DNA from: Berkiella sp963803015
Lineage (GTDB): Bacteria; Pseudomonadota; Gammaproteobacteria; Berkiellales; Berkiellaceae
Length of the DNA stretch: 64,000 nt
Direction of reading: 5' to 3'
Assembly: GCA_963803015.1 (NCBI GenBank)
Contig: CAWDKV010000003.1
Coordinates: 124,001-188,000 of the forward strand
Shown: positions 33,873 through 42,059 of the stretch, in pieces
How the letters are laid out: every line of letters starts with the position of its first letter
Numbering within the stretch: position 1 is the stretch's first letter
Made by a program: the position numbers and the translations under genes
The notes under the pieces: model-generated
The model's database searches: none
The model's input: the letters and a program-made list of their open reading frames with translations, nothing else
What the model was told of the DNA's origin: nothing

Positions 33873-34673
33873 TCATTCATAATTCGCAACTGTTTTAGCC
33901 AAGTCATTTGCTAATAAAGAAAATTCAGCCATACCTGATTGCTCTAAAGTGTTTACTAAAAGAGAACCTACGATAACGCCTTGTGCCATTCTTGCCACCT
34001 CTTGCGCTTGATGGATAGTTGCGATCCCAAATCCTACCGCTAGGGGAATATCAGGCAGCACTTCTTTTAAGGCATGGATTTCGTCTTGTAAGGTTGAGGA
34101 GAGCGTATTTTGCACACCCGTCACACCCAAGCGCGAAATATAATAAATAAAAGCGGGATGAAGCGCTTTGTAAAGGGATAATCTTTTTAAATCTGTAGTA
34201 GGGGAGACTAATAAAATAGGTTCAATTTGATAACCCGTGAGAGTCTCATAAATTGTTTTTCCTTCTTCTGGTGGCAGGTCGACAATTAAGATCCCATTTA
34301 CACCAGCAGCCTTTGCTTTTTTAGCAAATACCTCGATTCCCATTGCGAGAATGGGATTGAAATAGCTAAATAAAACTAGCGGCGTTTGACATCCGAGCTC
34401 TCTTACGGCCTTTACTTGTTCTAAACACCAATTTAGCGTGGCTCCATTTTGTAAGGCAATCTCGGCAGCCTTTTGATTAACCGGCCCATCTGCAATAGGA
34501 TCAGAAAAAGGAATGCCAAGCTCAATGATGTCGGCGCCTTTTTCTGCTAGGGCTAAAAGTGCTTTGGTTGTTGTATTTAAACTGGGATGTCCCGCCATGA
34601 TAAAGGGGATAAACAAAGTTTTTTTCTGTGAGAAAGCGTTCCTAATAGGGGTGTTGGGAAAGGGTTGCAACAT
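33873..34673 (-). CDS. trpA: Tryptophan synthase alpha chain
   Basis: 266 residues; converts indole-3-glycerol phosphate to indole and glyceraldehyde 3-phosphate, passing indole to TrpB. Both catalytic acids are in ADIIELGIPFSDPIADGP (E and D), and the phosphate-binding loop appears in AVGFGIATIHQA and GVIVGSLLVN. I chose the ATG at 34673 (GGAGAT five bases upstream); 34685 is also possible. It overlaps the 3' end of trpB and is the last gene of the kynU-trp operon. No clear terminator follows, although T-runs are present. Confidence 0.95.
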   Translation of the reverse strand: MLQPFPNTPIRNAFSQKKTLFIPFIMAGHPSLNTTTKALLALAEKGADIIELGIPFSDPIADGPVNQKAAEIALQNGATLNWCLEQVKAVRELGCQTPLVLFSYFNPILAMGIEVFAKKAKAAGVNGILIVDLPPEEGKTIYETLTGYQIEPILLVSPTTDLKRLSLYKALHPAFIYYISRLGVTGVQNTLSSTLQDEIHALKEVLPDIPLAVGFGIATIHQAQEVARMAQGVIVGSLLVNTLEQSGMAEFSLLANDLAKTVANYE

Positions 34674-35814
34674 CTTTATCTCCACGTCCGGATAAGTTGA
34701 CCAATAAAATATTATTTTTGTTTAAAGTAGGTGCTACTTTTATGGCATAGGCCAGTGCATGCGCGCTTTCTAGCGCAGGAATAATGCCTTCTAATCTTGC
34801 CAATAAAAAAGCCGTGTTGAGTGCTTCTTCATCGGTGGCATAAACATAGTTAACGCGACGCTTATCATGCAAAAAAGCATGCTCAGGTCCCACGGCAGGG
34901 TAATCTAGGCCCGCAGAGATGCTATGCGTTTGTTGAATTTGGCCATCCCTATTTTGTAAGAGGTAAGTTTTAGTACCTTGTAACACGCCCACGTCTTTTA
35001 CTGCAAAGCGCGCCGCATGTTGGTTGAGTATGATTCCTTTGCCACCCGCTTCGACCCCCGTCATCTTGACATTTTCCTCGTCAAGAAATGGATAAAACAA
35101 ACCAATAGCATTACTGCCGCCGCCAATACAAGCAATCAATTCGTCTGGCAGCCTTTGACAAAGATCTAAGATTTGTTGTTTTGCCTCTAGGCCAATCACT
35201 TTTTGAAAATCGCGGACAATGGTTGGATAAGGGTGCGGCCCTAACGCAGAGCCAATAACATAATAAGAATCCTTTACTTGGGCAGCCCAATCGCGCATCG
35301 CTTCGGAGGTAGCTTCTTTCAGAGTTTTTGCGCCAACATCGACAGCGCAAACCTTGGCGCCCAAGATATGCATTCTCTCTACATTAAGCGCTTGTCTTGC
35401 TATATCTGTGGCACCCATATAAACAACACATTCCAAACCTAAAAGAGAAGCGATGGTGGCTGTAGCAACGCCATGCTGCCCGGCGCCCGTTTCCGCAATT
35501 AAACGTTTTTTTTCCATAAATTGCGCGAGCAAGCCTTGGCCTAAACAGTTGTTTATTTTATGCGCACCTGTATGGGCTAAGTCTTCTCTTTTTAAATAAA
35601 TTAAGGCACCTTTTAAGTGAGCACTGAGCCTTTGTGCAAAGTAAAGAGGGGTCGGTCTTCCTACATAATTTTTTAAGAGAGTGGCAAGCTTGCCTTGAAA
35701 ATTAGCGCATCCAGCAATTTTAGAATAATGATGACTAAGCTCAGCAAGGGGAGCCATCAATGTTTCTGGCGCAAAACAGCCACCATATGAACCAAAATGA
35801 CCTTTGTTATGCAT
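34642..35814 (-). CDS. trpB: Tryptophan synthase beta chain
   Basis: 390 residues; PLP enzyme joining indole to serine. The start HFGSYGGCFAPETLM, the PLP lysine in HTGAHKINNCLGQGLLA, AETGAGQHGVATA, and the PLP-phosphate loop IGGGSNAIG are all present, as are EHAFL and the C-terminal LSGRGDKD. Full-length and apparently active. It overlaps trpF upstream by 8 bases and trpA downstream, consistent with tight translational coupling. Confidence 0.96.
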   Translation of the reverse strand: MHNKGHFGSYGGCFAPETLMAPLAELSHHYSKIAGCANFQGKLATLLKNYVGRPTPLYFAQRLSAHLKGALIYLKREDLAHTGAHKINNCLGQGLLAQFMEKKRLIAETGAGQHGVATATIASLLGLECVVYMGATDIARQALNVERMHILGAKVCAVDVGAKTLKEATSEAMRDWAAQVKDSYYVIGSALGPHPYPTIVRDFQKVIGLEAKQQILDLCQRLPDELIACIGGGSNAIGLFYPFLDEENVKMTGVEAGGKGIILNQHAARFAVKDVGVLQGTKTYLLQNRDGQIQQTHSISAGLDYPAVGPEHAFLHDKRRVNYVYATDEEALNTAFLLARLEGIIPALESAHALAYAIKVAPTLNKNNILLVNLSGRGDKDVATLSQHPY

Positions 35815-36409
35815 GGCATTCCCTTATAAATTGCTTTAAAAATTCAGAGGATTTGATGCCTTCCTTTTTTTCAATACCACTACACACATCCACTGCAAAC
35901 GGCTCCACTTGCTGTATGGCCGATTGCACATTATTTGGTTTTAACCCCCCGGCGAGAATTAACCGCACTTTTTGGCTTAAAGCGCTAGCAAGCAACCAAT
36001 TAGCTAAGTGGCCTGTGCCGCCATAAGCTTGATTTTGCGCGGGTGCATCGATTAAGACATAAGCATATTCGTGAAGTATTTCTAGATCAGGAATATCCTG
36101 AGTGCTATGGGGTCTGATGACCATAATAGTGGATGTTTTATCTAAGCCTTCCATTTGGGTATAAACTTGTGCCAAATCTAAGCCAACCACCTGCATGATT
36201 TCTTTGATTTTCTGTACGGGTTCATCGATAAAAATACCAATTTTGAGAATGTTTTTTGGCAGAGTTGCTATAATTTTTTTAGCTGTTAATGGTGCAATAT
36301 AGCGCGGCGAGCCGCGATAAAAATTAAACCCTAATGCCCAAGCTCCCAATTGTGAAGTCAAGAGCGCATCAGATAATTGAGTAATGCCGCAAATTTTAAC
36401 TTTCACCAT
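35807..36409 (-). CDS. trpF: Phosphoribosylanthranilate isomerase
   Basis: 200 residues; Amadori rearrangement of phosphoribosylanthranilate to CdRP. The catalytic Cys lies in VKICGITQLSDA, and the Asp and phosphate sites in LILAGGLKPNNVQSAIQ and FAVDVCSGIEKKEG-IKS. A separate trpF, not fused to trpC as in enterics, is usual in several host-associated bacteria. It overlaps trpC by 14 bases and trpB by 8. Confidence 0.94.
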   Translation of the reverse strand: MVKVKICGITQLSDALLTSQLGAWALGFNFYRGSPRYIAPLTAKKIIATLPKNILKIGIFIDEPVQKIKEIMQVVGLDLAQVYTQMEGLDKTSTIMVIRPHSTQDIPDLEILHEYAYVLIDAPAQNQAYGGTGHLANWLLASALSQKVRLILAGGLKPNNVQSAIQQVEPFAVDVCSGIEKKEGIKSSEFLKQFIRECHA

Positions 36410-37085
36410 TCACCTCATTTATGAGTGCATGTAAAGCTTGCCCAGGGTGCGGGTGTTGCATCAAAGTTGTGCCAATCAGAAACCCTTTAAACCCTAAGGC
36501 TGACATTTCTTTGATTTGTAATCCATTTGTTATGCCACTCTCACAGATAGCAGGAATATGAGGTGGGAGGCTAGCAATCAACTTTTCAGCAGTTTGTAAA
36601 TTGATCTCGCCGGTTTCTAGATTACGATTATTGATCCCCACCATAATGGGGTTAAGCGGGAGCACTTCTTGGAGCTCTTTTAAGGTGTGGACTTCAACTA
36701 AAGGACAAAGATTTAAGGATAAGGCTAGATCATAAAGGCGTTTGAGTGTAGCCAAGGGCAGCAATTTTGCCATTAAAAGGATGGCATCTGCACCATATTC
36801 TTTTGCTTGTATCACTTGATTCTCATGTAAAATAAAATCTTTTTGCAGAATAAAGCAGTGGGGATAATTTTTCTTAATCTCACGAATGCTCTCAATATTG
36901 CCTTTAAAGTAATGCGGCTCTGTTAAGACAGAAAGCGCCGCTGCGCCATTTTTAAGATATGCCTCAGCAATCTCAAGTGCGGTTAAATTCCCTTGATAAA
37001 GGGTAGGTTTTGTCGGACTGGCAAATTTAATTTCAGCAATAATAGCAGGTGCATCATAGTTGAAAATATCGATAAAAGATTTCAT
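36396..37085 (-). CDS. trpC: Indole-3-glycerol phosphate synthase, N-terminally short
   Basis: 229 residues; ring closure of CdRP to indole-3-glycerol phosphate. Catalytic lysines lie in IIAEIKFASPTKP and ILQKDFILHENQV; Glu and Asn in CPLVEVHTL, VGINNRNLETGEI and ICESGIT. Only about 14 residues precede the first beta strand, whereas most family members have about 45 more that help close the active site. The ATG overlaps the trpD stop as ATGA, so the short start is firm unless the gene is read from within trpD. Confidence 0.92.
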   Translation of the reverse strand: MKSFIDIFNYDAPAIIAEIKFASPTKPTLYQGNLTALEIAEAYLKNGAAALSVLTEPHYFKGNIESIREIKKNYPHCFILQKDFILHENQVIQAKEYGADAILLMAKLLPLATLKRLYDLALSLNLCPLVEVHTLKELQEVLPLNPIMVGINNRNLETGEINLQTAEKLIASLPPHIPAICESGITNGLQIKEMSALGFKGFLIGTTLMQHPHPGQALHALINEVNGES

Positions 37086-38077
37086 GATTTTTCCTTTTTT
37101 ATTTGTTCAAGTAATCGTAAGGCCTTATTCGAAACAATGGCTTCTTTTGCGACAGCAATGCCTTCCGGAAAAGTAGCAACTTTCCCTGCAACAATGAGCC
37201 CTGCTGCGGCATTGAGTAACACAATGTCACGCTTGGCTTTTGTTTCTTTATTGGCAAAAATATTTTCGATGATTTTAGCATTTTGGCCAGGTGCCCCCCC
37301 TTGCACCGCTTCAATGGGGGCACGTGTTAATCCAACTTCTTCAGGCGTGAGGGTAAAGGTTGAGATGATGCCGTTTTTTATTTGCGCAATTTTGGTTGGC
37401 GCGCTCAAGCTGAGTTCATCTAAACCCTCAAAGCTTCTGACGACAAGCGCATGATGCGTGCCTTGTTGTCGTAACACTTCGGCAATTTTTTCTACTAGAT
37501 CTTCTCTAAAAACACCAATCACTTGTCTTTGCGGTCGCATGGGATTAGTTAACGGACCCAGAATATTAAGCAAGGTTGGTACGCCTAAAAGCTTGCGCAA
37601 AGCGGCAAAAGATTGAAGTAAAGGATTAAACAGGGGAGCCCAAAGATAAACAAAAGAATTTTTTTCTAAACTTTGATAAATTTGCTCCATCTTTTCATAG
37701 ACAGGGATCTGCAAGGCTTCAATCACATCTGTACTGCCAGAGAGGCTACTGACCGCTCTGCCACCATGTTTGACTACTTTTACCCCGCAAGCGGCGACAA
37801 TTAAATTGGCTGCCGTGGAAATATTAAAGGTTTTGAGCGCATCGCCACCGGTGCCGACAATTTCAACAATGTTATCTTCAGATCTGAAAGGATGCGCTTG
37901 AGAAAGTAAAAAATTCAAAGCCCCCAGTAATTCTTCTATTGTTTCACCGCGTGCAGCAAGCAGGGCGAAAATAGCGCCTTGTTGCGCTAGATTAAGAGAA
38001 GAAAGCTCTTGAAACAGTTTCATTGTTTCAGGCGTTGAGAGGAGAGAGCCGCTGATTAATTTTTTTAAAGGTTGCAT
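37082..38077 (-). CDS. trpD: Anthranilate phosphoribosyltransferase
   Basis: 331 residues; joins anthranilate and PRPP. Family motifs: VEIVGTGGDALKTFNIST (PRPP-binding GTGGD), VVKHGGRAVSSLSGSTDVIEAL, and LLNILGPLTNPMRP. No glutamine amidotransferase domain is fused, and no trpE or trpG occurs in the operon, so anthranilate must come from kynureninase or from outside. The ATG at 38077 is preceded by an excellent site AAAGGAGGG and overlaps kynU by 13 bases. Confidence 0.95.
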   Translation of the reverse strand: MQPLKKLISGSLLSTPETMKLFQELSSLNLAQQGAIFALLAARGETIEELLGALNFLLSQAHPFRSEDNIVEIVGTGGDALKTFNISTAANLIVAACGVKVVKHGGRAVSSLSGSTDVIEALQIPVYEKMEQIYQSLEKNSFVYLWAPLFNPLLQSFAALRKLLGVPTLLNILGPLTNPMRPQRQVIGVFREDLVEKIAEVLRQQGTHHALVVRSFEGLDELSLSAPTKIAQIKNGIISTFTLTPEEVGLTRAPIEAVQGGAPGQNAKIIENIFANKETKAKRDIVLLNAAAGLIVAGKVATFPEGIAVAKEAIVSNKALRLLEQIKKEKS

Positions 38078-39213
38078 ACGATGCCCTCCTTTATTCGAGC
38101 GCAAATAGTTTTTATATCAGAAAAAGTGAGATATAAAGGCGAAAACGATATTCTAAGAAGATTGGGCGATCGATAATCGCAAAGGATGCCTTTTTGTATC
38201 AGAGCCTGAGAGAGGGTATCACTGTTTTGATGCTCAAAAGCAAGATGGCCGCCACGATGCTCATGTGTTATTGGAGAGAGGCATTTTAGTTGTGGAAAGT
38301 TTTCTTTGGCAAAAGCAATAAAATAATCGCTAAATTGCAAATTAAGATTGCGCAAAGCATGTCTATCTACTTTATCGAATACGGATAAAGCGCCTTGCAG
38401 CGCTTTCATACTTAATATGGCAGGCGTGCCTGCCAAAAAGGCATTCGCATTTTTTTGGGTAATAAAGCGGGGAGCAAAATCAAAAGGAGAGCGGTGCGCC
38501 ATCCAGCCTTGAATAGGATTCTCAAGTTGTTGATGATGTTTTTGATTGACATAGATAAAGCTAGGAGCGCCAGGTCCACCATTAAGATACTTATAGGTGC
38601 AGCCTACTGCAAAATCGACATTATCTCGATTTAGGTTAAGGGGTATCATGCCAATGCTATGAGAGAGATCCCATACCACGATGATGCCCTGCTGCTGAGC
38701 CAAATAAGTGAGCGTTGAGAGCGAATGCATATGGCTATTGCGATAATTAACATGAGATAAATACAATACTGCCACTTTGTCTGATAAACTCTCTTCTAAT
38801 TGATTGGCGTTCACACTTTGTAGTGCAAGCCCTGGGAAACACTTTGTGATGCCTTGTGCGATATAGAGATCGGTTGGAAAATTTCCTTTCTCGGTTAATA
38901 TAATCTTGCGCTTAGGGTTTAAGCATAGAGCGCTGTGGAGCACTTTATATAAATTGAGTGTGGTGCTATCCGTGACAATGACCTCATCTCTTTTCGCACC
39001 AAGATGTTGCGCTATTTTTTTAGCAACCTTAAAAGGTAATTGCATCCAGCTAGCACTCTCCCAAGCTTTGACACCGTCATTTTTCCACTGATCAAGTGCT
39101 TCTAAGGTGAAACTTGCTGCTCTTTTGGAAAGAGGTCCTAAAGAATGACCAGAGAGATGCATCATGCCTTTTGCTATCAAGAATTGATTTTTTTGGCAAA
39201 TTAGAGAGTGCAT
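38065..39213 (-). CDS. kynU: Kynureninase
   Basis: 382 residues; PLP enzyme that cleaves kynurenine to anthranilate and alanine. Signatures: LSGHSLGPLSKRA near the N terminus, TDSTTLNLYKVLHSAL, WDLSHSIGMIPLNLNRDNVD, then the PLP lysine motif AVGCTYKYLNGGPGAPSFIY, and QGWMAHRSPFDFAPRF. All are hallmarks of KynU rather than cysteine desulfurases. It overlaps the ABC permease upstream and trpD downstream, so it is embedded in the operon and supplies the substrate of TrpD. No other kynurenine-pathway gene is present. Confidence 0.94.
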   Translation of the reverse strand: MHSLICQKNQFLIAKGMMHLSGHSLGPLSKRAASFTLEALDQWKNDGVKAWESASWMQLPFKVAKKIAQHLGAKRDEVIVTDSTTLNLYKVLHSALCLNPKRKIILTEKGNFPTDLYIAQGITKCFPGLALQSVNANQLEESLSDKVAVLYLSHVNYRNSHMHSLSTLTYLAQQQGIIVVWDLSHSIGMIPLNLNRDNVDFAVGCTYKYLNGGPGAPSFIYVNQKHHQQLENPIQGWMAHRSPFDFAPRFITQKNANAFLAGTPAILSMKALQGALSVFDKVDRHALRNLNLQFSDYFIAFAKENFPQLKCLSPITHEHRGGHLAFEHQNSDTLSQALIQKGILCDYRSPNLLRISFSPLYLTFSDIKTICARIKEGIVCNL

Positions 39214-40061
39214 AGCGTTTTCCCTCGTAACATCATGAGACTCAGCACTATAGAGCCGGTCAACAATTTGAGATCGGTTGGTTGTAAACCAATGGCAAGC
39301 GCTAAACCTTGGATCTGCTGATAGACTAAAGCGCCTAAAAAGGGTGCCAATATTTGCCTGCGTAAAGTGTGATTGCCGATTAAGCCTTCGCCAATCATGA
39401 GTGCTGCTAAAGCATGAATCACCATACCCACACCCATATTAATATCGACATAGCCTTGCACTTGCGCCATTAAACTACCTGAAGCTCCGGCGAGAGCACT
39501 GCCTAAAAAAAGGCCTAATAAAAGATAACGTTTTAAAGAAATCCCTTGTCTTTGCGCAAAAAGGGGATTGAGACCTACTGCTCGAAAGCGTAAGCCTATT
39601 TCTGTGTTTAAAAATTGATAAAAAAGGAAAGCTAAAACTAAAAACAAGAAAATCACCCCGCTTATTTTTAAAAAAATCAGATCGGGGATGAGATTGAAGA
39701 GTGTATTATGCGTAAATAGAGCAAGATTGGGCGTGCCCATCAGCCGTAAGTGAACACTGTATAGCATGGTGCTTAAAATAATGCTCACCAAAAGAGGGGG
39801 TGTTTTATAGCGTATATAAATGAGCGCTGTGCCAAGACCAACGAGTCCTGCTAAGAGAGTAGCGATGAGTGTTGCAAGGAAGGCATGTATGCCAGAGAGG
39901 ATTAGACAAGCTGAGATCACTGCACCTAAAGGGTATGCGCCCTCAGCACTCAGATCATGTAAATTTAACAATCTAAACGGGATCATAATGCCAAAAGCGA
40001 TGAAAGCTAAAATGAGGCCATGTAATATGCCGGGGGGGACTAAATCATATAAGATTGGCAT
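39201..40061 (-). CDS. ABC transporter permease (TrpY-like)
   Basis: A 286-residue inner-membrane protein with about 8 helices, of the branched-chain/sugar ABC permease type. The coupling region is visible as GLRFRAVGLNPLFAQRQGISLKRY, with the E-x-G-L-R pattern typical of the family. Together with the next two genes it forms a complete importer resembling streptococcal TrpXYZ. In this operon the cargo is inferred to be kynurenine, tryptophan or a related indole/anthranilate. It overlaps the ATPase by 17 bases and kynU by 13. Confidence 0.85.
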   Translation of the reverse strand: MPILYDLVPPGILHGLILAFIAFGIMIPFRLLNLHDLSAEGAYPLGAVISACLILSGIHAFLATLIATLLAGLVGLGTALIYIRYKTPPLLVSIILSTMLYSVHLRLMGTPNLALFTHNTLFNLIPDLIFLKISGVIFLFLVLAFLFYQFLNTEIGLRFRAVGLNPLFAQRQGISLKRYLLLGLFLGSALAGASGSLMAQVQGYVDINMGVGMVIHALAALMIGEGLIGNHTLRRQILAPFLGALVYQQIQGLALAIGLQPTDLKLLTGSIVLSLMMLRGKTLCTL

Positions 40062-40809
40062 GATGTCCCTCCTTTTGGTGAAAAAAAGACAGAAGTTTTT
40101 CAGCTGTCATTTTCGATTTTTCTTTGCTATTGAGGTCAATCAGAATTTTCCCTCCATGTAGCATAATTAATCTATCGCCATACTTAATAGCTTGTTCTAA
40201 GTCATGGGTTATCATCAAAGTGGTGATATTATTCTCTTTAATTTTACGCGCCGTATAAGCCATGAGCTGATTTTGCGTTTTGGGATCTAAAGCACTGGTA
40301 TGTTCATCTAATAACAATAATTGGGGTTTGGTGAGTAAAGCCATGAGCGTGGCTATGATTTGCCTCTGCCCTCCTGAAAGAAGAGAGAGCTTGTCATGTA
40401 AGCGATACTCAAGTTTTAGACCTAAACTGCTCAAAATGTCTATTGCATATTTTTGATGTGATCTAAGGTTGGTATACCCACTCTTTTTGCCACGAAGAAT
40501 AGAGAGCACGATATTTTCCAGCAGACTCATTTCTAATATGGTTCCGGTATGGGTTTCCTGGGTCACACTGCTGATGAGAGCCGCTCTTTGATGCACTGGT
40601 AGAGAGGTTAACGCTTGATTGGCAAGCATGATTTTACCTTGGTCAATGATAAGTTCTCCAGAGAGCACTTTAAATAACGTAGATTTACCGGATCCATTAT
40701 TACCTAGTACGATACAAAACTCGCCTTCTTCACATTGCAGCGTAATGTCTTGCAGTGTTGGTTGTGCCTGCAAGGGAAAAGTTTTTGATATATTGCTGAT
40801 ATGTAACAT
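40045..40809 (-). CDS. ABC transporter ATPase (TrpZ-like)
   Basis: A 254-residue ATPase of the importer. Walker A GNNGSGKST, signature LSLLSGGQRQIIATLMALL, Walker B LLLLDEHTSALD (E-H in place of the usual E-P), and H-loop MITHDLEQAI are present. The ATG at 40809 follows GTAGGAAA and begins four bases after the binding-protein stop. Longer in-frame starts overlap that gene and add non-homologous residues. Confidence 0.9.
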   Translation of the reverse strand: MLHISNISKTFPLQAQPTLQDITLQCEEGEFCIVLGNNGSGKSTLFKVLSGELIIDQGKIMLANQALTSLPVHQRAALISSVTQETHTGTILEMSLLENIVLSILRGKKSGYTNLRSHQKYAIDILSSLGLKLEYRLHDKLSLLSGGQRQIIATLMALLTKPQLLLLDEHTSALDPKTQNQLMAYTARKIKENNITTLMITHDLEQAIKYGDRLIMLHGGKILIDLNSKEKSKMTAEKLLSFFHQKEGHHANLI

Positions 40810-40813
40810 TTTC

Positions 40814-41800
40814 CTACTCCACAATCGTGATGTTTTGCAGGGTGTCATTGATTTTAATGTGATAGCGCGCAGCTAATTTTTTATTAAGAAAGGCCTGGTG
40901 ATCCTGTTTTCTGGGATAAATGGGTGCGATATTTGCAATTTTTTCTCCATTTAACACGTTTGCTACAATGTTACCCGCGTTAACGCCCACTTGATAATAA
41001 CTGACCCCAAAGCTTGCCAGGGCTAAACCTTGTTTGACGGCAGCGGCATCAACGTTAAAGACAGGAATTTGCATTTTCTCTGCTAGCGCGGCTATAGCGG
41101 GTAGAGCGGGTTGAATCGTACCGCTTACGCCAACATATAGAAAATCGACTTTGTCTTTGAAAGCTTGCATGTGAAAAGGAATGTCGCGTTGATTATCAAT
41201 GGCGATGGGGTAGACAGCAATGCCGATTTTTTGACCTGCTGCTTTCATCATGCCGACTAGAGCCACATCATTGGCTTCAGAGCTGGCATATAATAAGCCC
41301 ACGGTTTTAGCTTTAGGTAAAAGAGATTTTGCAAATTCTAGAAACAGGATCAGATCTTGTTTATCAGAAGCACCGCTTAAGTTTTCATGTGCTTGATGAG
41401 ATGTAATTAGTAGGCCGGCGGCCAGCGGATCGGTGATGACATTAAAAATCAATGGAATATCTTTGATGGTATTTTTGGCACTTTGTGCGATAGGTGTTCC
41501 CATGACCACGATGACAGCAGGCTTTTTGGCTTTGAGTTTAGCCAGCATTTGTCCAATAAGTGTGGCTTGAAAATTGACGTCACTTATCTCAAAGCGGATC
41601 TGTTCATTTTCTCGAAAACCTTGTTGTGCTAACGATGTCTTGAGACCCTGAATACTTTGTGTGAGTGTGGCGTGTGGGCCATAATTGGCTATGGCTACAA
41701 TGGGTAAGTTATTGTTTTTAGAAGAATAAAAGAATAGGTAGGCAAGAGCGAAAGCGAAGGTTATAAAAAGGGCGAGTGTGCCTCTTGTGGTGGTGAACAT
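40814..41800 (-). CDS. ABC transporter substrate-binding protein (TrpX-like)
   Basis: 328 residues with an N-terminal hydrophobic anchor (about 8-26), lacking a lipobox Cys, then a two-lobed ABC_sub_bind domain: IVAIANYGPHATLTQSIQGL, VIVVMGTPIAQSAKNT, FNVITDPLAAGL, and GVSYYQVGVNAGNIVANVL with a final hinge strand. The domain type is that of TrpX-family binding proteins in Firmicutes. First structural gene of the kynU-trp operon, its start lies inside a Trp-codon leader frame. Ligand is inferred, with kynurenine or tryptophan most likely. Confidence 0.85.
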   Translation of the reverse strand: MFTTTRGTLALFITFAFALAYLFFYSSKNNNLPIVAIANYGPHATLTQSIQGLKTSLAQQGFRENEQIRFEISDVNFQATLIGQMLAKLKAKKPAVIVVMGTPIAQSAKNTIKDIPLIFNVITDPLAAGLLITSHQAHENLSGASDKQDLILFLEFAKSLLPKAKTVGLLYASSEANDVALVGMMKAAGQKIGIAVYPIAIDNQRDIPFHMQAFKDKVDFLYVGVSGTIQPALPAIAALAEKMQIPVFNVDAAAVKQGLALASFGVSYYQVGVNAGNIVANVLNGEKIANIAPIYPRKQDHQAFLNKKLAARYHIKINDTLQNITIVE

Positions 41801-41904
41801 GATGTAATCCTCATAGTGTTAGAACAGGCAATAGAAATAAATGACGATTGGGTTTGCCAACGCCACCATTTGCCTGTCCAGTTCTTCACTATGAATGAAT
41901 ACAT
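41761..41904 (-). CDS. Trp-rich leader peptide of the kynU-trp operon
   Basis: A 47-codon frame beginning at the ATG at 41904. Its early part is MYSFIVKN-W9-T-G-K-W13-W14-R-W16-Q, four Trp in eight codons. It starts about 30 bases after the predicted transcription start, weakly preceded by TTGGAAATT. It does not end before the first gene: it runs in another frame through that gene's ribosome site and ATG (41800) and stops at 41761, a 40-base overlap. Trp codons bunched upstream of trp genes are the hallmark of ribosome-stalling control. Whether the full 47 residues are made is unknown. Confidence 0.72.
   Translation of the reverse strand: MYSFIVKNWTGKWWRWQTQSSFISIACSNTMRITSCSPPQEAHSPFL
41812..41893 (-). 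promoter_or_regulatory. Leader hairpin controlling the kynU-trp operon
   Basis: In the transcript, CAUAGUG, GAAC and AGGCAA (41893-41870 side) pair with UUGCCU, GUUC and CACUAUG (41831-41812 side), 17 base pairs in three blocks. Trp codon 9 lies in a bulge of the 5' arm and Trp codons 13, 14 and 16 in the loop. The 3' arm ends next to the GAGG ribosome site of the binding-protein gene. A ribosome stalled at the Trp codons would cover the 5' arm and keep the hairpin open. No U-tract follows, so control of translation is more likely than termination. Confidence 0.6.
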
Positions 41905-41940
41905 AATTTCCAACTAAAAAATAAAATTAACTTATGCTCA

Positions 41941-41969
41941 ATCCTAGAGAGGATTTTTTATCTTGTCAA
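41941..41969 (-). promoter_or_regulatory. Promoter of the kynU-trp operon
   Basis: TTGACA (perfect; 41969-41964) and TAGGAT (41946-41941) with exactly 17 bases between them. Transcription should begin near 41934, just before the leader. The -10 region is overlapped by a small inverted repeat ATCCT-N4-AGGAT (41941-41954) that could be an operator; no trpR gene is in the window. Confidence 0.65.
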
Positions 41970-42059
41970 CAGCTGTCCCGATTTTTAGATAATTGCAGCG
42001 CTTTGGGTGATAAGCTAAAATTCGCAGTTGTTAAAAAATATTGTATATACGCGGCAGGC

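Noticed and set aside
41801..41934. A classical terminator/antiterminator pair in the trp leader
   Set aside because: I looked for a GC stem followed by a U-tract before the first gene and found none; only the one large hairpin is supported.
33873..42000. trpE, trpG or trpR in or near the operon
   Set aside because: No frame with anthranilate synthase, glutamine amidotransferase or TrpR sequence is present in the window.
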